Below, one piece after another: positions 48,236-58,132 of a stretch of 64,000 nt of DNA. This stretch comes from Bacillota bacterium. Its GTDB lineage: Bacteria; Bacillota; Clostridia; Christensenellales; UMGS416. Below the pieces are notes generated by a model that saw only the letters and a program-made list of their open reading frames with translations, made no database searches and was not told the origin of the DNA. The stretch's first letter is position 1. Every line of letters starts with the position of its first letter. The DNA is taken from assembly GCA_023410875.1 (NCBI GenBank), contig JAEYPH010000122.1, positions 40,461 through 104,460 on the forward strand. The letters are read 5' to 3'. The translations under genes and the position numbers were made by a program.

Positions 48236-49849
48236 ATGAACTTTATCGACCGCGCCATTGAGGTCGTCGCACCGGTGACGGCGCTGCGCAGGGCCGCCGC
48301 CCGCAAGACCATGAAGGTGCTGAACTACGGATACGGCGACGGAGGGGCCAGCCACGAGAAAAAATCCATGAAGGGCTGGAGGGCCACGGCCAACAGCCCA
48401 CAGGAGGACATCGACTGGTCGCTGCCCACGTTGCGCGCGCGCTGCCGGGATCTGTGGATGAATGCGCCTATTGCCAGATCGGCACTGGGAACTACGCGAA
48501 CCAACGTCGTGGGCTCCGGATTGCGGCTAAAAAGCCGTGTGGACGTGGCCGTGCTTGGGCTAACCGAGGAGCAGGCCGATGCCTGGGAGCAGCACGTGGA
48601 GCGGGAGTTCGGCCTGTGGGCTGATAGCGTGTGGTGTGACGCGCTGCGGCTGAACGACTTCTACGAAATGCAGCAGCTGGCACAGTTGGGCTGGCTCATG
48701 AACGGCGACTCCTTTTGCGTGTTCAAGGTAGAGCCGCCGGCGCCGCAGATGCCATACGCGCTTCGCCTTCACCTGATCGAGGCTGATCGGGTGTCCACCC
48801 CCAACGCACTGATGACGGCCAGTGCTGCCAACTGGCTCATGGAAGGCCAGGCCAGCGACGGCAACCGCATCGTATCCGGCGTGGAGATCGACAAGGCCAC
48901 CGGCGCAACCGTGGCATACCACATCTGCAGCGGGTATCCGGCGACGTTTTACAGCGCTGAGCCGCTGGAATGGCAGCGCGTGGAGGCCTTCGGCAAGGCC
49001 ACCGGTGAGCGGATGATCCTACACCTAATGGAATCCGAGCGGGCGGAACAACGCCGCGGTGTGCCTTTTCTGGCCCCGGTCATTGAGAGCCTGAAACAGA
49101 TCACGCGCTACACCGAGGCAGAGTTGATGGCGGCTGTGGTCAGCGGCATGTTCACGGTGTTCGTCAAATCCGCAGCGCCGAGCGCAGACCCGAATCCGAT
49201 GGGAAACATGCTGCCGGCAGACCAGCAGGTCGCCGCTAACGAGCCCACAAGCTATGAGCTGGGCAATGGTGCAATCAACATCCTGCAGGAAGGCGAATCA
49301 ATAGAACTTGCCAACCCGGCGCGGCCAAACGCCAACTTTGCTGGGTTCGTGGACGCGCTGTGCGCTCAGGTGGGTGCGGCGCTGGAGGTGCCGAAGGAGC
49401 TGCTGCTCAAGCAGTTCAACAGCAGCTACAGCGCCAGCCGTGCGGCGCTGTTGGAAGCGTGGAAAATGTTCCGAATGCGCCGGGCGTGGCTGGCCAACGA
49501 CTACTGCCAGCCGGTGTATGAGCGGTGGTTGGCCGAGGCCGTGGCCCGGGGACGCGTGAGCGCGCCGGGCTTCTGGGGCGATCCGCTGATTCGCAAGGCC
49601 TGGTGCCGCGCCGAGTGGAACGGCCCAGCCCAGGGGCAGCTCGACCCGGTGAAGGAAGTAAACGCTGCCGCTATACGCGTGCAGAACGGCTTCTCCACCC
49701 GCGAGCGTGAGACCATGGAGATCAACGGCGGCGACTTTGACCGCAACGTGCGGCAGCTCAAGCGGGAAAATCAGATGATGAGTGAGGTGATGGGAAATGC
49801 AGCTGGCAATGCCGATCCGGCCGCCCCAACAGGCGGTACCGGCAAATAA
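48236..49849 (+). CDS. Portal protein (lambda gpB family)
   Basis: 537 aa from ATG 48236 (GAGAGGAG upstream). WSLPTLRARCRDLWMNAPIARSAL, GSGLRLKSRVD and the later FNSSYSASRAALLEAWKMF are gpB hallmarks (PF05136). Forms the dodecameric DNA channel at one capsid vertex. Its 3' end overlaps the protease gene by 53 bases. Confidence 0.93.
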   Translation: MNFIDRAIEVVAPVTALRRAAARKTMKVLNYGYGDGGASHEKKSMKGWRATANSPQEDIDWSLPTLRARCRDLWMNAPIARSALGTTRTNVVGSGLRLKSRVDVAVLGLTEEQADAWEQHVEREFGLWADSVWCDALRLNDFYEMQQLAQLGWLMNGDSFCVFKVEPPAPQMPYALRLHLIEADRVSTPNALMTASAANWLMEGQASDGNRIVSGVEIDKATGATVAYHICSGYPATFYSAEPLEWQRVEAFGKATGERMILHLMESERAEQRRGVPFLAPVIESLKQITRYTEAELMAAVVSGMFTVFVKSAAPSADPNPMGNMLPADQQVAANEPTSYELGNGAINILQEGESIELANPARPNANFAGFVDALCAQVGAALEVPKELLLKQFNSSYSASRAALLEAWKMFRMRRAWLANDYCQPVYERWLAEAVARGRVSAPGFWGDPLIRKAWCRAEWNGPAQGQLDPVKEVNAAAIRVQNGFSTRERETMEINGGDFDRNVRQLKRENQMMSEVMGNAAGNADPAAPTGGTGK

Positions 49850-50960
49850 ACACTTTTGGAACTTCGTAAACACCAACGACGACGAGGCAGAGCTGCAGCT
49901 GTACGGGTACATTTCGGAGTATTCCTGGTGGGATGACGACGTGACCCCAAAGCAGTTTCTGAAAGAGCTCAAGGACCTGGGCAACAAATCCAGGATTACC
50001 GTCCGCATCAACTCCGGCGGCGGTGACGTCTTTGCCGCCCATGCCATTGCGACCAACCTCAAAGACCACCCGGCAGAGATCATCGTCAAGATCGACGGCA
50101 TCGCTGCGAGCGCTGCCGTCCTTATCGCGCTGGCCGGGAACAAAATCATGATAGCTGCCAGCAACTACATGATGATCCACAAGCCGTCGTCTATTGCGTG
50201 GGGCAATGCCGACAACATGCGGAAGATGGCCGAAACGCTGGACGTGATTCAGGAGGGGATCGTCAACGGCTATATGGCTCGGACCAAGAAGGACCGCAAA
50301 ACACTCGACAAGCTCATCAACGAGGAAACGTGGATGACAGGCGAGGAGGCCGTGGCCGAGGGCTTCGCCGACGAGCTGATGTTCGTGGAGGGAGAGCCGC
50401 AAAACGCAGAGCCGGTGATGAACGGCAATCTGCTGGTCGTGAACAGCATCCCGCACGATCTTTCCATCTACAAGAACCGACCCAAGATCACGCCGCCAGC
50501 CGGGCAAAGGCCCGTAACAGATACGACCAAACCCAAACCCGAGGAGGTTACAAACGCCATGACTTTGGACGAACTCAGAGCCCAACACCCCGACCTGGTG
50601 AACCAGATCGAAACCGCCGCCAGCGCCGCCGGTGCGACCGCAGAGCGGCAGCGCATCCAGGCCATCGACGAGCTGGCCGAAACTGTGGCCCCGGAGCTGA
50701 TCAACGCGGCCAAGTTCACCAACACCCAGGCAACTGCCAACACCGTGGCCCTGCAGGCCGTCAAGGAAGGCAAGTTCCTGAACAAGGGCTATGTCAAGGC
50801 GATCGAAGACGACGCCGGCGATAGCAACGCCAACAAGGTGCCCGGTGCCGCCGGTGACCCGACTGACGGCAAGAACAAGGGCGTGCAGGACCAGGCTGCG
50901 CTGAGCCGCGTAGGCGAGCTCGCCAAGAACGCGCTGAACGGCTACCGGCCGCAGCGGTAA
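49797..50960 (+). CDS. ClpP-like head maturation protease, with C-terminal scaffold-like region
   Basis: 387 aa. ClpP fold: VRINSGGGDVFAAHAI, catalytic Ser105 in IDGIAASAAV, and His128 in YMMIHKPSS. A long C-terminal part (from about 240) is helical and could act as internal scaffold, as in phages with fused protease-scaffold genes. Cleaves capsid precursors during head assembly. Confidence 0.9.
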   Translation: MQLAMPIRPPQQAVPANKHFWNFVNTNDDEAELQLYGYISEYSWWDDDVTPKQFLKELKDLGNKSRITVRINSGGGDVFAAHAIATNLKDHPAEIIVKIDGIAASAAVLIALAGNKIMIAASNYMMIHKPSSIAWGNADNMRKMAETLDVIQEGIVNGYMARTKKDRKTLDKLINEETWMTGEEAVAEGFADELMFVEGEPQNAEPVMNGNLLVVNSIPHDLSIYKNRPKITPPAGQRPVTDTTKPKPEEVTNAMTLDELRAQHPDLVNQIETAASAAGATAERQRIQAIDELAETVAPELINAAKFTNTQATANTVALQAVKEGKFLNKGYVKAIEDDAGDSNANKVPGAAGDPTDGKNKGVQDQAALSRVGELAKNALNGYRPQR

Positions 50961-50978
50961 GAGACTGGAGGAACGGAA

Positions 50979-51404
50979 ATGAAGACCGAGACCTTGATCA
51001 GAGACAACCTGATCCAGGGCGCTGTGACGCCCATGACTGTGACCGTTGGCGCCAGCCAGGACATCGCCCGGGGCGACCTGCTGGAACTGGCGATGACGCC
51101 CGAAGCCGACACTGGCGACGGCGCCGTGACCGAAAATGTGGCCGATACTGGTGACGGCGCAATCACCGTGACTGCCGCGGAAACCTTCGTGGCTCCGGCG
51201 GGCGCTGCCAACATCTTCTCTGTCTACGCCGTGGCCGCCGAGGACGTGACGACCGGCAGCGGCGAGACCGCCAAGATCACCGCCTACGTGGCCGGCGTGT
51301 TCGACGAGGGCTCCGTGGGCTTCGGCGGCGAAAGCGACGCCGACGACAACCGCTTTGTGCTGGCCAAGCAGGGCATCATCTTGAAGCCCATCGTGGCGGC
51401 CTAA
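50979..51404 (+). CDS. Capsid decoration protein (gpD-like / DUF2190-type)
   Basis: 141 aa, GGAGG before ATG. Begins ETLIRDNLIQGAVTPMTVTV and contains a tandem DTGDGAVTENVADTGDGAI segment, then beta-rich sequence, typical of small capsid-stabilising proteins placed before the major capsid gene. Confidence 0.82.
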   Translation: MKTETLIRDNLIQGAVTPMTVTVGASQDIARGDLLELAMTPEADTGDGAVTENVADTGDGAITVTAAETFVAPAGAANIFSVYAVAAEDVTTGSGETAKITAYVAGVFDEGSVGFGGESDADDNRFVLAKQGIILKPIVAA

Positions 51405-51429
51405 CCGATAACGAGGAGGACTTGAGCAT

Positions 51430-52482
51430 ATGGCTATCAGCATTTTCGACCCCAGGACGCTCGACCAGGTTGTGCGCGCACTGCCGCCCAACCACCGCTG
51501 GCTGACCAACACCTTTTTCCCGCGGCGCAAGCCCATCGAAGGCACAAAGGCCGACGTGGACTTTTTCAAGGGCAAGCGTCGGCTGGCTCCGTTTGTGAGC
51601 CCCAAGGCCGCCGCGACCGGCGTCGCCAAGCAGGGCTACCAGACCAACCAGTTCACAACGCCGCTGATCCGCATGAAGGACACGACCACGCTGGAGGACC
51701 TGGAGGTCCGCCTGATGGGGGAAGGCATCCAGAACAGCGGCCTGACCCGCGCCGACCGCGCCATCGCCCGCATGGCAGAGATCATGGCCGACTTCAACGA
51801 CATGATCGACCGGCGCGTGGAGTGGATGTGCGCCAAGGCGTTGTTCACCGGTAAAATCCCCGTGTCCGGCGAAGGCGTGGACTACGAAGTGGATTTCAGC
51901 TTCACCAACAAGGCCACCTGCGGCACCACGTCCGGCTATGGCGCGGTATGGAGCACCGCCGCAACCGCCACGCCGCTGGCCGACCTGGAGAAGGCCCAGC
52001 AGGCCGTCGTGAAAGGCGGCTTCGTGCAGCCCAACGTGGCCCTGATGGCCCGCGACGCTTACAACGAGTTCATCGGCGCGGCCAAGGTGCTGGACAAGGT
52101 GGACAAGGTCAACATGACGCTGGCCATCATCGAGCCCAAGACGCTGCCGGCCGGCGTGACCTATGGCGGCTATCTCCCCATGCTGAACCTGTCCATCTAC
52201 ATCTACGATGAGTGGTATGTGGACGACACGACCGGCACCGAACTGCCGATGGTGCCCGCCGGCACGGTGCTGCTGGGCTCCACGAACTCCGGCTTCACGA
52301 TCTACTACGGCGAGATGGCCGTGGCCGACGAGACTGCGCCTGGCGGCATCCGCTCCATCATCGGCGAGCGCGCCGGCGAAACCTGGGTGGAGAAGGACCC
52401 AGCCGCCCGCTTCCTGGCGTTGCAGAGCCGCCCGCTCCCCGCCCCGAACATGGTGGATTCGTGGTTCGTGCTGACGGTGTAA
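51430..52482 (+). CDS. Major capsid protein (lambda gpE family)
   Basis: 350 aa. FDPRTLDQVVRALPPNH, TNTFFPRRKPIEGTKADVDF, and KPAAT-like SPKAAATGVAK are the N-terminal blocks of PF03864; MLNLSIYIYDEWYVDD and the final LQSRPLPAPNM also fit. HK97-fold shell protein. Confidence 0.94.
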   Translation: MAISIFDPRTLDQVVRALPPNHRWLTNTFFPRRKPIEGTKADVDFFKGKRRLAPFVSPKAAATGVAKQGYQTNQFTTPLIRMKDTTTLEDLEVRLMGEGIQNSGLTRADRAIARMAEIMADFNDMIDRRVEWMCAKALFTGKIPVSGEGVDYEVDFSFTNKATCGTTSGYGAVWSTAATATPLADLEKAQQAVVKGGFVQPNVALMARDAYNEFIGAAKVLDKVDKVNMTLAIIEPKTLPAGVTYGGYLPMLNLSIYIYDEWYVDDTTGTELPMVPAGTVLLGSTNSGFTIYYGEMAVADETAPGGIRSIIGERAGETWVEKDPAARFLALQSRPLPAPNMVDSWFVLTV

Positions 52483-52526
52483 AAGAGCGGCAAGGGCAGA
52501 GCCCTTGCCCTACATTGGAGGGCTTT

Positions 52527-52853
52527 ATGGGCTTCAAAGACCGAGTGCTGACTGACCGGGCCGTGTTCGTGAACGGCGCTGAGTTTGGTGATCTCCACCA
52601 AATCCAGTACCGTCCGGGGCACGGCCCGGAGCCCGTTACCGCCATCGTGGACCAGCAGCGGCTGACCGAGCGGGCCAGCCGGGAATATGACGGCCTGTAC
52701 ATCGGCGAGCTGCTGTATTTCGCATCGGTGGCAGCCTTCGCGATCCCCATCGTGAAGGGCCAGAAGCAGCTCTTTGACGGAAAGCCGTACACCGTCGCCG
52801 ATGTGCGTGAAGAGGATGGCATGTACGAAATCATCCTGAATAAGGGGGCGTAG
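52527..52853 (+). CDS. Head-tail joining protein
   Basis: 108 aa from ATG 52527 (GGAGGGC upstream; the longer frame overlaps the capsid gene). FKDRVLTDRAVFVNGAEFG and LFDGKPYTVADVREEDGMYEIIL fit the beta-barrel stopper-type proteins between capsid and tail genes. Confidence 0.75.
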   Translation: MGFKDRVLTDRAVFVNGAEFGDLHQIQYRPGHGPEPVTAIVDQQRLTERASREYDGLYIGELLYFASVAAFAIPIVKGQKQLFDGKPYTVADVREEDGMYEIILNKGA

Positions 52854-52855
52854 GC

Positions 52856-53389
52856 ATGACGACGCTGGACGCGATGAACTCCGTGGCCGACGCGATTCGC
52901 GCAGCCACGGCAGACCTGCTGCTGGAAGCGGCGGAGGCAAAGGCGGGCGACCCCAAGGTGCTACTGGCCGTGGACGTGGGTCACGCGCCGCCTCGCAACG
53001 CCGACATGAGCGCATATGGTGCGGGCTACGTCGCCCCACGTGCAGTTGTGGGCCTGGACGAAACAGGCGGCATCGACAACGGCAGCGACGCCGCGGTATC
53101 GCTGATGGTCACGGTGGGCACCTACTCCCCAGGTACGACGCGCCAGAACGGCACGACCGACCTGAACAACCAGGGCTACATCGACCTGCTGCTGGTCATT
53201 GAGCGCGTCAAACGGGCGCTGCTGCGCCATCCGGTGCTGCGCCACACAACCATACAGCCGCCGGTGCGCTGGGGTATGTACCAGGACCAGCCGTATCCCT
53301 ATTGGTATGGTTGGCTGGCTTTCGACGCCAAGTTAGCGGCCACGCCGGCGCAGATGGATCTTCCGGACAACTTCCTGAATCTGAACTGA
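52856..53389 (+). CDS. Tail completion/terminator-like protein
   Basis: 177 aa, 2 bases after the joining protein gene. IDLLLVIERVKRALLRHPVLR and YPYWYGWLAFDAKL suggest the tail-terminator fold that joins the tail tube to the head. The family assignment rests mostly on position directly before the sheath gene. Confidence 0.7.
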   Translation: MTTLDAMNSVADAIRAATADLLLEAAEAKAGDPKVLLAVDVGHAPPRNADMSAYGAGYVAPRAVVGLDETGGIDNGSDAAVSLMVTVGTYSPGTTRQNGTTDLNNQGYIDLLLVIERVKRALLRHPVLRHTTIQPPVRWGMYQDQPYPYWYGWLAFDAKLAATPAQMDLPDNFLNLN

Positions 53390-53398
53390 GGTGAAACA

Positions 53399-54826
53399 AT
53401 GCCATACAAACACGGTACTTACGCGGAATATGTGCCGTCTTCCCCGGCCGCCGTGCCCGAGGGCGTGTTCGCGCTCCCGGTGTACATCGGCACCGCGCCG
53501 GTCAACCTGACGGCCAGCCCGCTGGTGAATGTGCCGGTCGTGCTGACTTCCATGGCTGACGCCAGGGCGATGCTTGGTTACTCCGACGACTGGGCCAAGT
53601 TCACGCTGTGCGAGGCGATGAAGGCCCACTTCGACGGTGGCCTGGGTCCTGTCGGCCCGGTCATCATGATCAACGTCTTCGACCCGGAGCTGCACATCGA
53701 CGAGGAGGGCAGCTCTTCCGTGACGCCGGTGGCCAAGGTCGCCTGGATCGACAAGGAAACCGTGCTGCTGGACACCATTGCCATCGACGGCAAGGTGCTG
53801 GGCACCGACTTTACGGCGGAATACGCGCTCAAGAACGGGCGCTACCAGGTCAAGATCACGGACAAGACCGTGGCCGGCCTGGGCACCGTGACCGTGACCT
53901 ATTCCACGCTGGATATCACCGCGGTCGAAGATGCCGACATCGTGGGCGCCGTGGAATCCGACGAAACCCGCACCGGCCTGGAGGCCGTGGACCTGATCTA
54001 TTCTGCACTGGACCTGATCCCGCTGGCCATCGCCGCGCCGGGCTGGTCGCAGATGCCCGATGTTTACACGGCCATGGTCGCAAAGGCTGCGGCAATCAGC
54101 GGGAAGTGGCGCTCCATCGTCGCTGTGGACATCGACGCTGACACCGTGACGACCCGCTCCGCCGCCAAGACGTGGAAGACGACCAACGGCTACAACAGCG
54201 AGACCGCCAAGGTGTGTTGGCCCATGTCCGCCATCGGCGGAAAGGTCTATCACCTGTCCACGCTGGCCGTCGTGGGTATGCAGCGCGTAAACCAGGGCAA
54301 CCAGGATGTGCCGTTCGAGAGCGCGAGCAACAAGGCCGTGGACAGCGCCGGACCCGTGCTGGCCGACGGCACCACTGTGTCCATGGTCGAGACAGACGCC
54401 AACGACCTGAACGCTGTGGGCATCACGACGCTGAACCGCGTGGCCGGTCAGTGGCGGCTGTGGGGCGCTCACATGGGCAACTATGTCTATGCAAATGAGG
54501 CCGACATCCTGCCCGAGGACATGTTCGACAGCACCGTGTGCATGCGCCTGTACCTGGGCAACACGCTGCAGCAGAGCTATCTGAACGCCGTGGACGACCC
54601 GGGCAACGACCGGCAGATACAATCAGTCGTGGACAGTGCCCAGCCGTGGCTCAACGGCCTGGTGGCCATGGGTGCGCTGCGCGGCGCGGATATCGCCTAT
54701 GACGCGGCAGGCAGCGAGACGGTAGCCGGGCGCTTCCGGTACACGGTGCGCTACAACGACGTGCCGCCGATGACCGCGCTGGAGTTCAGCGTGATGCGCG
54801 ACGGTTCGCTCGTCGCCGGGAGGTAA
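53399..54826 (+). CDS. Contractile tail sheath protein
   Basis: 475 aa. Starts YKHGTYAEYVPSSPAAVPEGVFALPVYIGTAP, with LPEDMFDSTVCMRLYLGN-like and NAVDDPGNDRQIQSVVD near the C-terminal assembly domain. Sheath subunits surround the tube and drive contraction on injection, establishing a myovirus-type tail. Confidence 0.93.
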   Translation: MPYKHGTYAEYVPSSPAAVPEGVFALPVYIGTAPVNLTASPLVNVPVVLTSMADARAMLGYSDDWAKFTLCEAMKAHFDGGLGPVGPVIMINVFDPELHIDEEGSSSVTPVAKVAWIDKETVLLDTIAIDGKVLGTDFTAEYALKNGRYQVKITDKTVAGLGTVTVTYSTLDITAVEDADIVGAVESDETRTGLEAVDLIYSALDLIPLAIAAPGWSQMPDVYTAMVAKAAAISGKWRSIVAVDIDADTVTTRSAAKTWKTTNGYNSETAKVCWPMSAIGGKVYHLSTLAVVGMQRVNQGNQDVPFESASNKAVDSAGPVLADGTTVSMVETDANDLNAVGITTLNRVAGQWRLWGAHMGNYVYANEADILPEDMFDSTVCMRLYLGNTLQQSYLNAVDDPGNDRQIQSVVDSAQPWLNGLVAMGALRGADIAYDAAGSETVAGRFRYTVRYNDVPPMTALEFSVMRDGSLVAGR

Positions 54827-54829
54827 GCG

Positions 54830-55351
54830 ATGATCAACAACAAGGTTATCCAGTATTCCGTCGCCTTCGAGAGCGCCGGGAAGATGATCCCGCTGATGGA
54901 CACCACGAGCGTGCAGCTGCCGTCCATCGAGTTTGGCGCAGACGCGATCAAGGGGGCGGGCATCCTGGGCGAGGTAGAAATTCCTTCGCTGTTCGCCATG
55001 GCAGCTCTGACGGCGACGATTGCCGGGCGCGTGGACAGCAAGCATTTCGCCGCCATCGGCATCCCCCGCCCGCGCAAGTTCGAAGTGCGTTGGTTCACCG
55101 ACGCCCACAATCAGGCGAACGGCAGCATGGACTACGTGCGTCATCGTGCGATCATGGTGGGCACGCCCAAGAAGCGCGACCCGGGCAAGGTGGAGACCAA
55201 CGCCACATCGGACGTGACGGTGGACATCGCCCTGACCTACTACAAGGACGAGATCGACGGCAAGACCGTCACCGAGATCGACAAGCTCAACAGCAAGTTC
55301 ATCGTCAACGGAGAGGATCTGACCAAGTCGATCCGCTCCTTCCTGGGCTAA
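54830..55351 (+). CDS. Major tail tube protein (P2 FII family)
   Basis: 173 aa. VIQYSVAFESAGKMIPLMDTT at the start, LPSIEFGADAIKGAGILGE, and a C-terminal DKLNSKFIVNGEDLTKSIR all fit P2 FII. Polymerises as the inner tube under the sheath. Confidence 0.93.
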   Translation: MINNKVIQYSVAFESAGKMIPLMDTTSVQLPSIEFGADAIKGAGILGEVEIPSLFAMAALTATIAGRVDSKHFAAIGIPRPRKFEVRWFTDAHNQANGSMDYVRHRAIMVGTPKKRDPGKVETNATSDVTVDIALTYYKDEIDGKTVTEIDKLNSKFIVNGEDLTKSIRSFLG

Positions 55352-55360
55352 GGAGGCCAT

Positions 55361-55651
55361 ATGGAAATCAAACTCTACAAGCCAATCATGGTGGACGGCA
55401 AAGAGGTCAAGACGCTGGAGCCGGACTTTGAAAATATGCCCAGCGGGACATCCATGCGGGCATCGAGGTTCCTGCAAGGGCGTGGTTACAACGTCACACT
55501 GTCCGCAACCGACGAACAGCTGAACGCCATCATTGCCGCAATGGCTGCCGGGCTGGCCCCCGAAGATGCGTGGGCACTCCACGACAAGGACAAGAGGAGG
55601 CTGGCAGGAGAGGCGCTTGCTTTTTTTCTCGACACTTCGGCGGAACCGTAG
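55361..55651 (+). CDS. Tail assembly chaperone (P2 gpE-like, frame 0 product)
   Basis: 96 aa. LYKPIMVDGKEVKTLEPDF and the small helical remainder match P2 gpE-type chaperones that guide the tape measure protein. A seven-T run near its end is an in-phase slippery site producing a longer E+E' fusion (see next entry). Confidence 0.87.
   Translation: MEIKLYKPIMVDGKEVKTLEPDFENMPSGTSMRASRFLQGRGYNVTLSATDEQLNAIIAAMAAGLAPEDAWALHDKDKRRLAGEALAFFLDTSAEP
55621..55627 (+). promoter_or_regulatory. Programmed -1 frameshift slippery site T_TTT_TTT
   Basis: Heptamer in the correct phase of the gpE-like frame (GCT TTT TTT CTC). A hairpin AGCGCC...GGCGCT starts about 25 nt downstream. P2 uses T_TTT_TTG at the same place. 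Confidence 0.8.
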
Positions 55652-55809
55652 GCAGCGCCGCCATCCGGGGCGCTAAGGCAACCATATCATTTCTGAGCTC
55701 CACCAGCTACATCGCTTGCGATGAGATCCCGCTGGTGGAGCTCTTTGATCTGCGCGACAGGCTGATAGAGCTACACAAGGAGGCGATGAGCAGTGGCAAA
55801 GGAACTTGA
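55626..55809 (+). CDS. Tail assembly chaperone extension (E', reached by -1 frameshift)
   Basis: About 60 codons in the -1 frame after the slippery run, ending TGA 55807-55809. Reads VPLVELFDLRDRLIELHKEAM-like helical sequence (DEIPLVELFDLRDRLIELHK), as in P2 E+E'. It has no ribosome-binding site of its own; an in-frame start at 55570 would be out of place. The fusion would be about 150 aa. It overlaps the tape measure start. Confidence 0.8.
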
Positions 55810-58132
55810 GACCCTTATATCGGTAGGCGGCCAGCTGGACCCGTCGCTGCTCAAAGTCATTCAGGCCGTCAACAAGAACATAGACGGTTTGGAAAAGCAG
55901 GTGAAGGCCGCCAATGCGGCGACCAAGACCCACGGCGGTAACATTGGGAACGTCTACGGCAAGATCGCGTCCGGCGCCAAGGTCATGGGCAGCGCCGTGC
56001 AGGCCGGATTTCAGGCCGCTGCCGGGGCCGCGAAGATTGCTGCCGTTGGAATCGGGGCCGTGGGCCTGATCGCCGCGGCGACGACCGTCGGCGCGTACAA
56101 ACTGGCCGAAAAATCGTCGGCACTGGCTGAAAGTCAGAACGTCGTGGAGCAGACCTTCAAGTCGTCGGCCAAGGCCATTAAGGACTGGACGCTGACCACG
56201 GCCAAGAGCGCCGGAATCTCGCAGTTGAACGCCATGATGTGGTCGGGCTCCATGGGGGCCATGCTCAAGAGCTCCGGCGTCACAGAGAACTATGCAAACA
56301 TCATGTCTCGGTCGCTGGTGCAGCTGTCCGGCGACATGTCTAGCTTTTACAACCTGGCTGCCGGCGATGCGTGGGAGAAGATCCGGGCGGGCATCGCGGG
56401 AGAGACCGAACCGCTCAAGCAGCTAGGCATCAACCTGTCCGTGGCAAACCTGCAGGCCTTCGCGCTGTCGCAGGGCATCAAGACTTCGTATGCGAAGACG
56501 AGCCAGGCGCAGCAGACGATGCTGCGCTACAACTACCTGATGAAGGTCACGGCGGACGCCCAGGGCGACTTCGGGCGCACGCTGGCCACCAGCTTCCCAA
56601 ACCAGCTGCGCGTGGCCCAGATGAACATTGAAACGCTGGGAAACACCATCGGCACGAAGTTCCAGCCCGCTTTCCTGGGCATCCTGCAGGCGTTCAACAA
56701 GGGTTTTGACACAGGCAACTGGGCCGAGGCGTCGCAGGGCATTTCATACGGTCTACGCTATGTGCTCAAGACCGCGGCTTCCATGGTCCCGCAGGCAATC
56801 GAGATCGCCAGCTCGATCCTGCCCGGACTGATAACCGGCATCGTGTCGGTGATGCCGCAATTCACGACGGCGCTGGTGGGCGGCGTGCTGTCCATGCTGA
56901 GCGCCCTGTCGGCCCAGGCTCCGGCGATGATCCCGGCGCTGTTGCTGATGGCGCGCACGATGCTGACCGGCCTTGTCAGCGCCATCGTGACCTACGGGCC
57001 GATGCTGGCAGAGGCCGGAATACAGCTGATAACCGGCTTTGCGTGGATGATGGTGCAGGCGGTACCGCAGGCGCTGCCAGTGCTGACCTCTGCGCTGACT
57101 GGGCTTATATCTGCCATCGTGGGCCTGCTGCCCCTGGTGCTGCCGATGCTGGCAGACGCCGCGCTGGGCCTGGTGGACGCGGCAATCTCCGTGATTGCTC
57201 AAAGCGGCCCCCAATTCTTGACTGCGGCGCTGGACGCTGCCAAGCAACTGGCACTGGGCCTGCTTAAAGCGGCTCCCAAGCTTATCCCGGCGGCGCTGTC
57301 GCTGATCCAATCGCTGGTGGATTGGCTAAGCGCGAACCATGCACTGATCATCGAAGCGGGCATACAGGCGGTTCTTCAGCTGGCGCTGGGGCTGATCAAC
57401 GCGCTGCCGCAATTGGTGGCCATGGTGCCACAAATCCTGCTGACGGTCATCAACACGCTGACCGCGAATCTGCCGCTGCTGTTCAGTTCCGGTGCGGAGA
57501 TCATCGCCCAGCTGATCGTGGCGCTGATTCAATGCCTACCCACGCTCATGGCGGCCATCCCGCAGATCGTGCTGGCGCTTGCGCAGGCGCTGTTCGACAA
57601 CATTCCGCTACTGCTGAGTTTCCCGAAGCAGCTCTTTGATGCGTTGGTTCCCGCGCTGGGGGCAATCAACTGGGGCGAGATGGGGTTGAGCATGCTCAAA
57701 GCCATCGTGAATGGTCTGGCCAGCGGCGGAAATCTGGTTGTCAACGCGCTCAATACCATTCTGGTTGGCTCGATCAACAAGTTCCTTTCCGACAACAAGA
57801 TACCGCTTCAGATCCCGAAAATCCCCAACATCCCAACGATCCCCGCTTACGCCAACGGCATCGCCAGCGCCCCGGGCGGCCTCTCCATCGTGGGCGAAAA
57901 TGGCCCCGAGCTGCTGAACGTGCCGCCCCGCAGCACGGTCTACAACAACACTGAAACCAGGCAGATGCTGGGCGGAGGCGGCGGAGCAACCATACAGTTC
58001 TTCATCAACATCACTGGCGGCACCGGCGCGGAACGCGAAAGCTTAACCCAGGGCATCCGCCAGGTGATGCCAGACCTGGAGGCGGCGCTGGAATCCATCG
58101 GGAACGGGCAAAGGAGGGTCGCATTTGGGTGA
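55793..58132 (+). CDS. Tail tape measure protein
   Basis: 779 aa from GTG (AAGGAGG upstream). Begins LETLISVGGQLDPSLLKVIQ with coiled coil, then a glycine/alanine-rich region, the TP901-type conserved block (WTLTTAKSAGISQLNAMMW), several hydrophobic helices from about 320 to 650, and a GIASAPGGLSIVGENGPELL segment near the C-terminus. Sets tail length; the length matches a moderate tail. Confidence 0.92.
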   Translation: MAKELETLISVGGQLDPSLLKVIQAVNKNIDGLEKQVKAANAATKTHGGNIGNVYGKIASGAKVMGSAVQAGFQAAAGAAKIAAVGIGAVGLIAAATTVGAYKLAEKSSALAESQNVVEQTFKSSAKAIKDWTLTTAKSAGISQLNAMMWSGSMGAMLKSSGVTENYANIMSRSLVQLSGDMSSFYNLAAGDAWEKIRAGIAGETEPLKQLGINLSVANLQAFALSQGIKTSYAKTSQAQQTMLRYNYLMKVTADAQGDFGRTLATSFPNQLRVAQMNIETLGNTIGTKFQPAFLGILQAFNKGFDTGNWAEASQGISYGLRYVLKTAASMVPQAIEIASSILPGLITGIVSVMPQFTTALVGGVLSMLSALSAQAPAMIPALLLMARTMLTGLVSAIVTYGPMLAEAGIQLITGFAWMMVQAVPQALPVLTSALTGLISAIVGLLPLVLPMLADAALGLVDAAISVIAQSGPQFLTAALDAAKQLALGLLKAAPKLIPAALSLIQSLVDWLSANHALIIEAGIQAVLQLALGLINALPQLVAMVPQILLTVINTLTANLPLLFSSGAEIIAQLIVALIQCLPTLMAAIPQIVLALAQALFDNIPLLLSFPKQLFDALVPALGAINWGEMGLSMLKAIVNGLASGGNLVVNALNTILVGSINKFLSDNKIPLQIPKIPNIPTIPAYANGIASAPGGLSIVGENGPELLNVPPRSTVYNNTETRQMLGGGGGATIQFFINITGGTGAERESLTQGIRQVMPDLEAALESIGNGQRRVAFG

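Noticed and set aside
49758..51629. A 623-codon minus-strand frame across the phage protease and capsid genes
   Set aside because: Antisense to well-supported structural genes and compositionally a shadow; phage late genes here are all rightward.
55570..55809. Stand-alone gene starting at 55570 in the tail chaperone region
   Set aside because: No ribosome-binding site, and its first part overlaps the chaperone in another frame; the slippery T run explains the downstream frame better.
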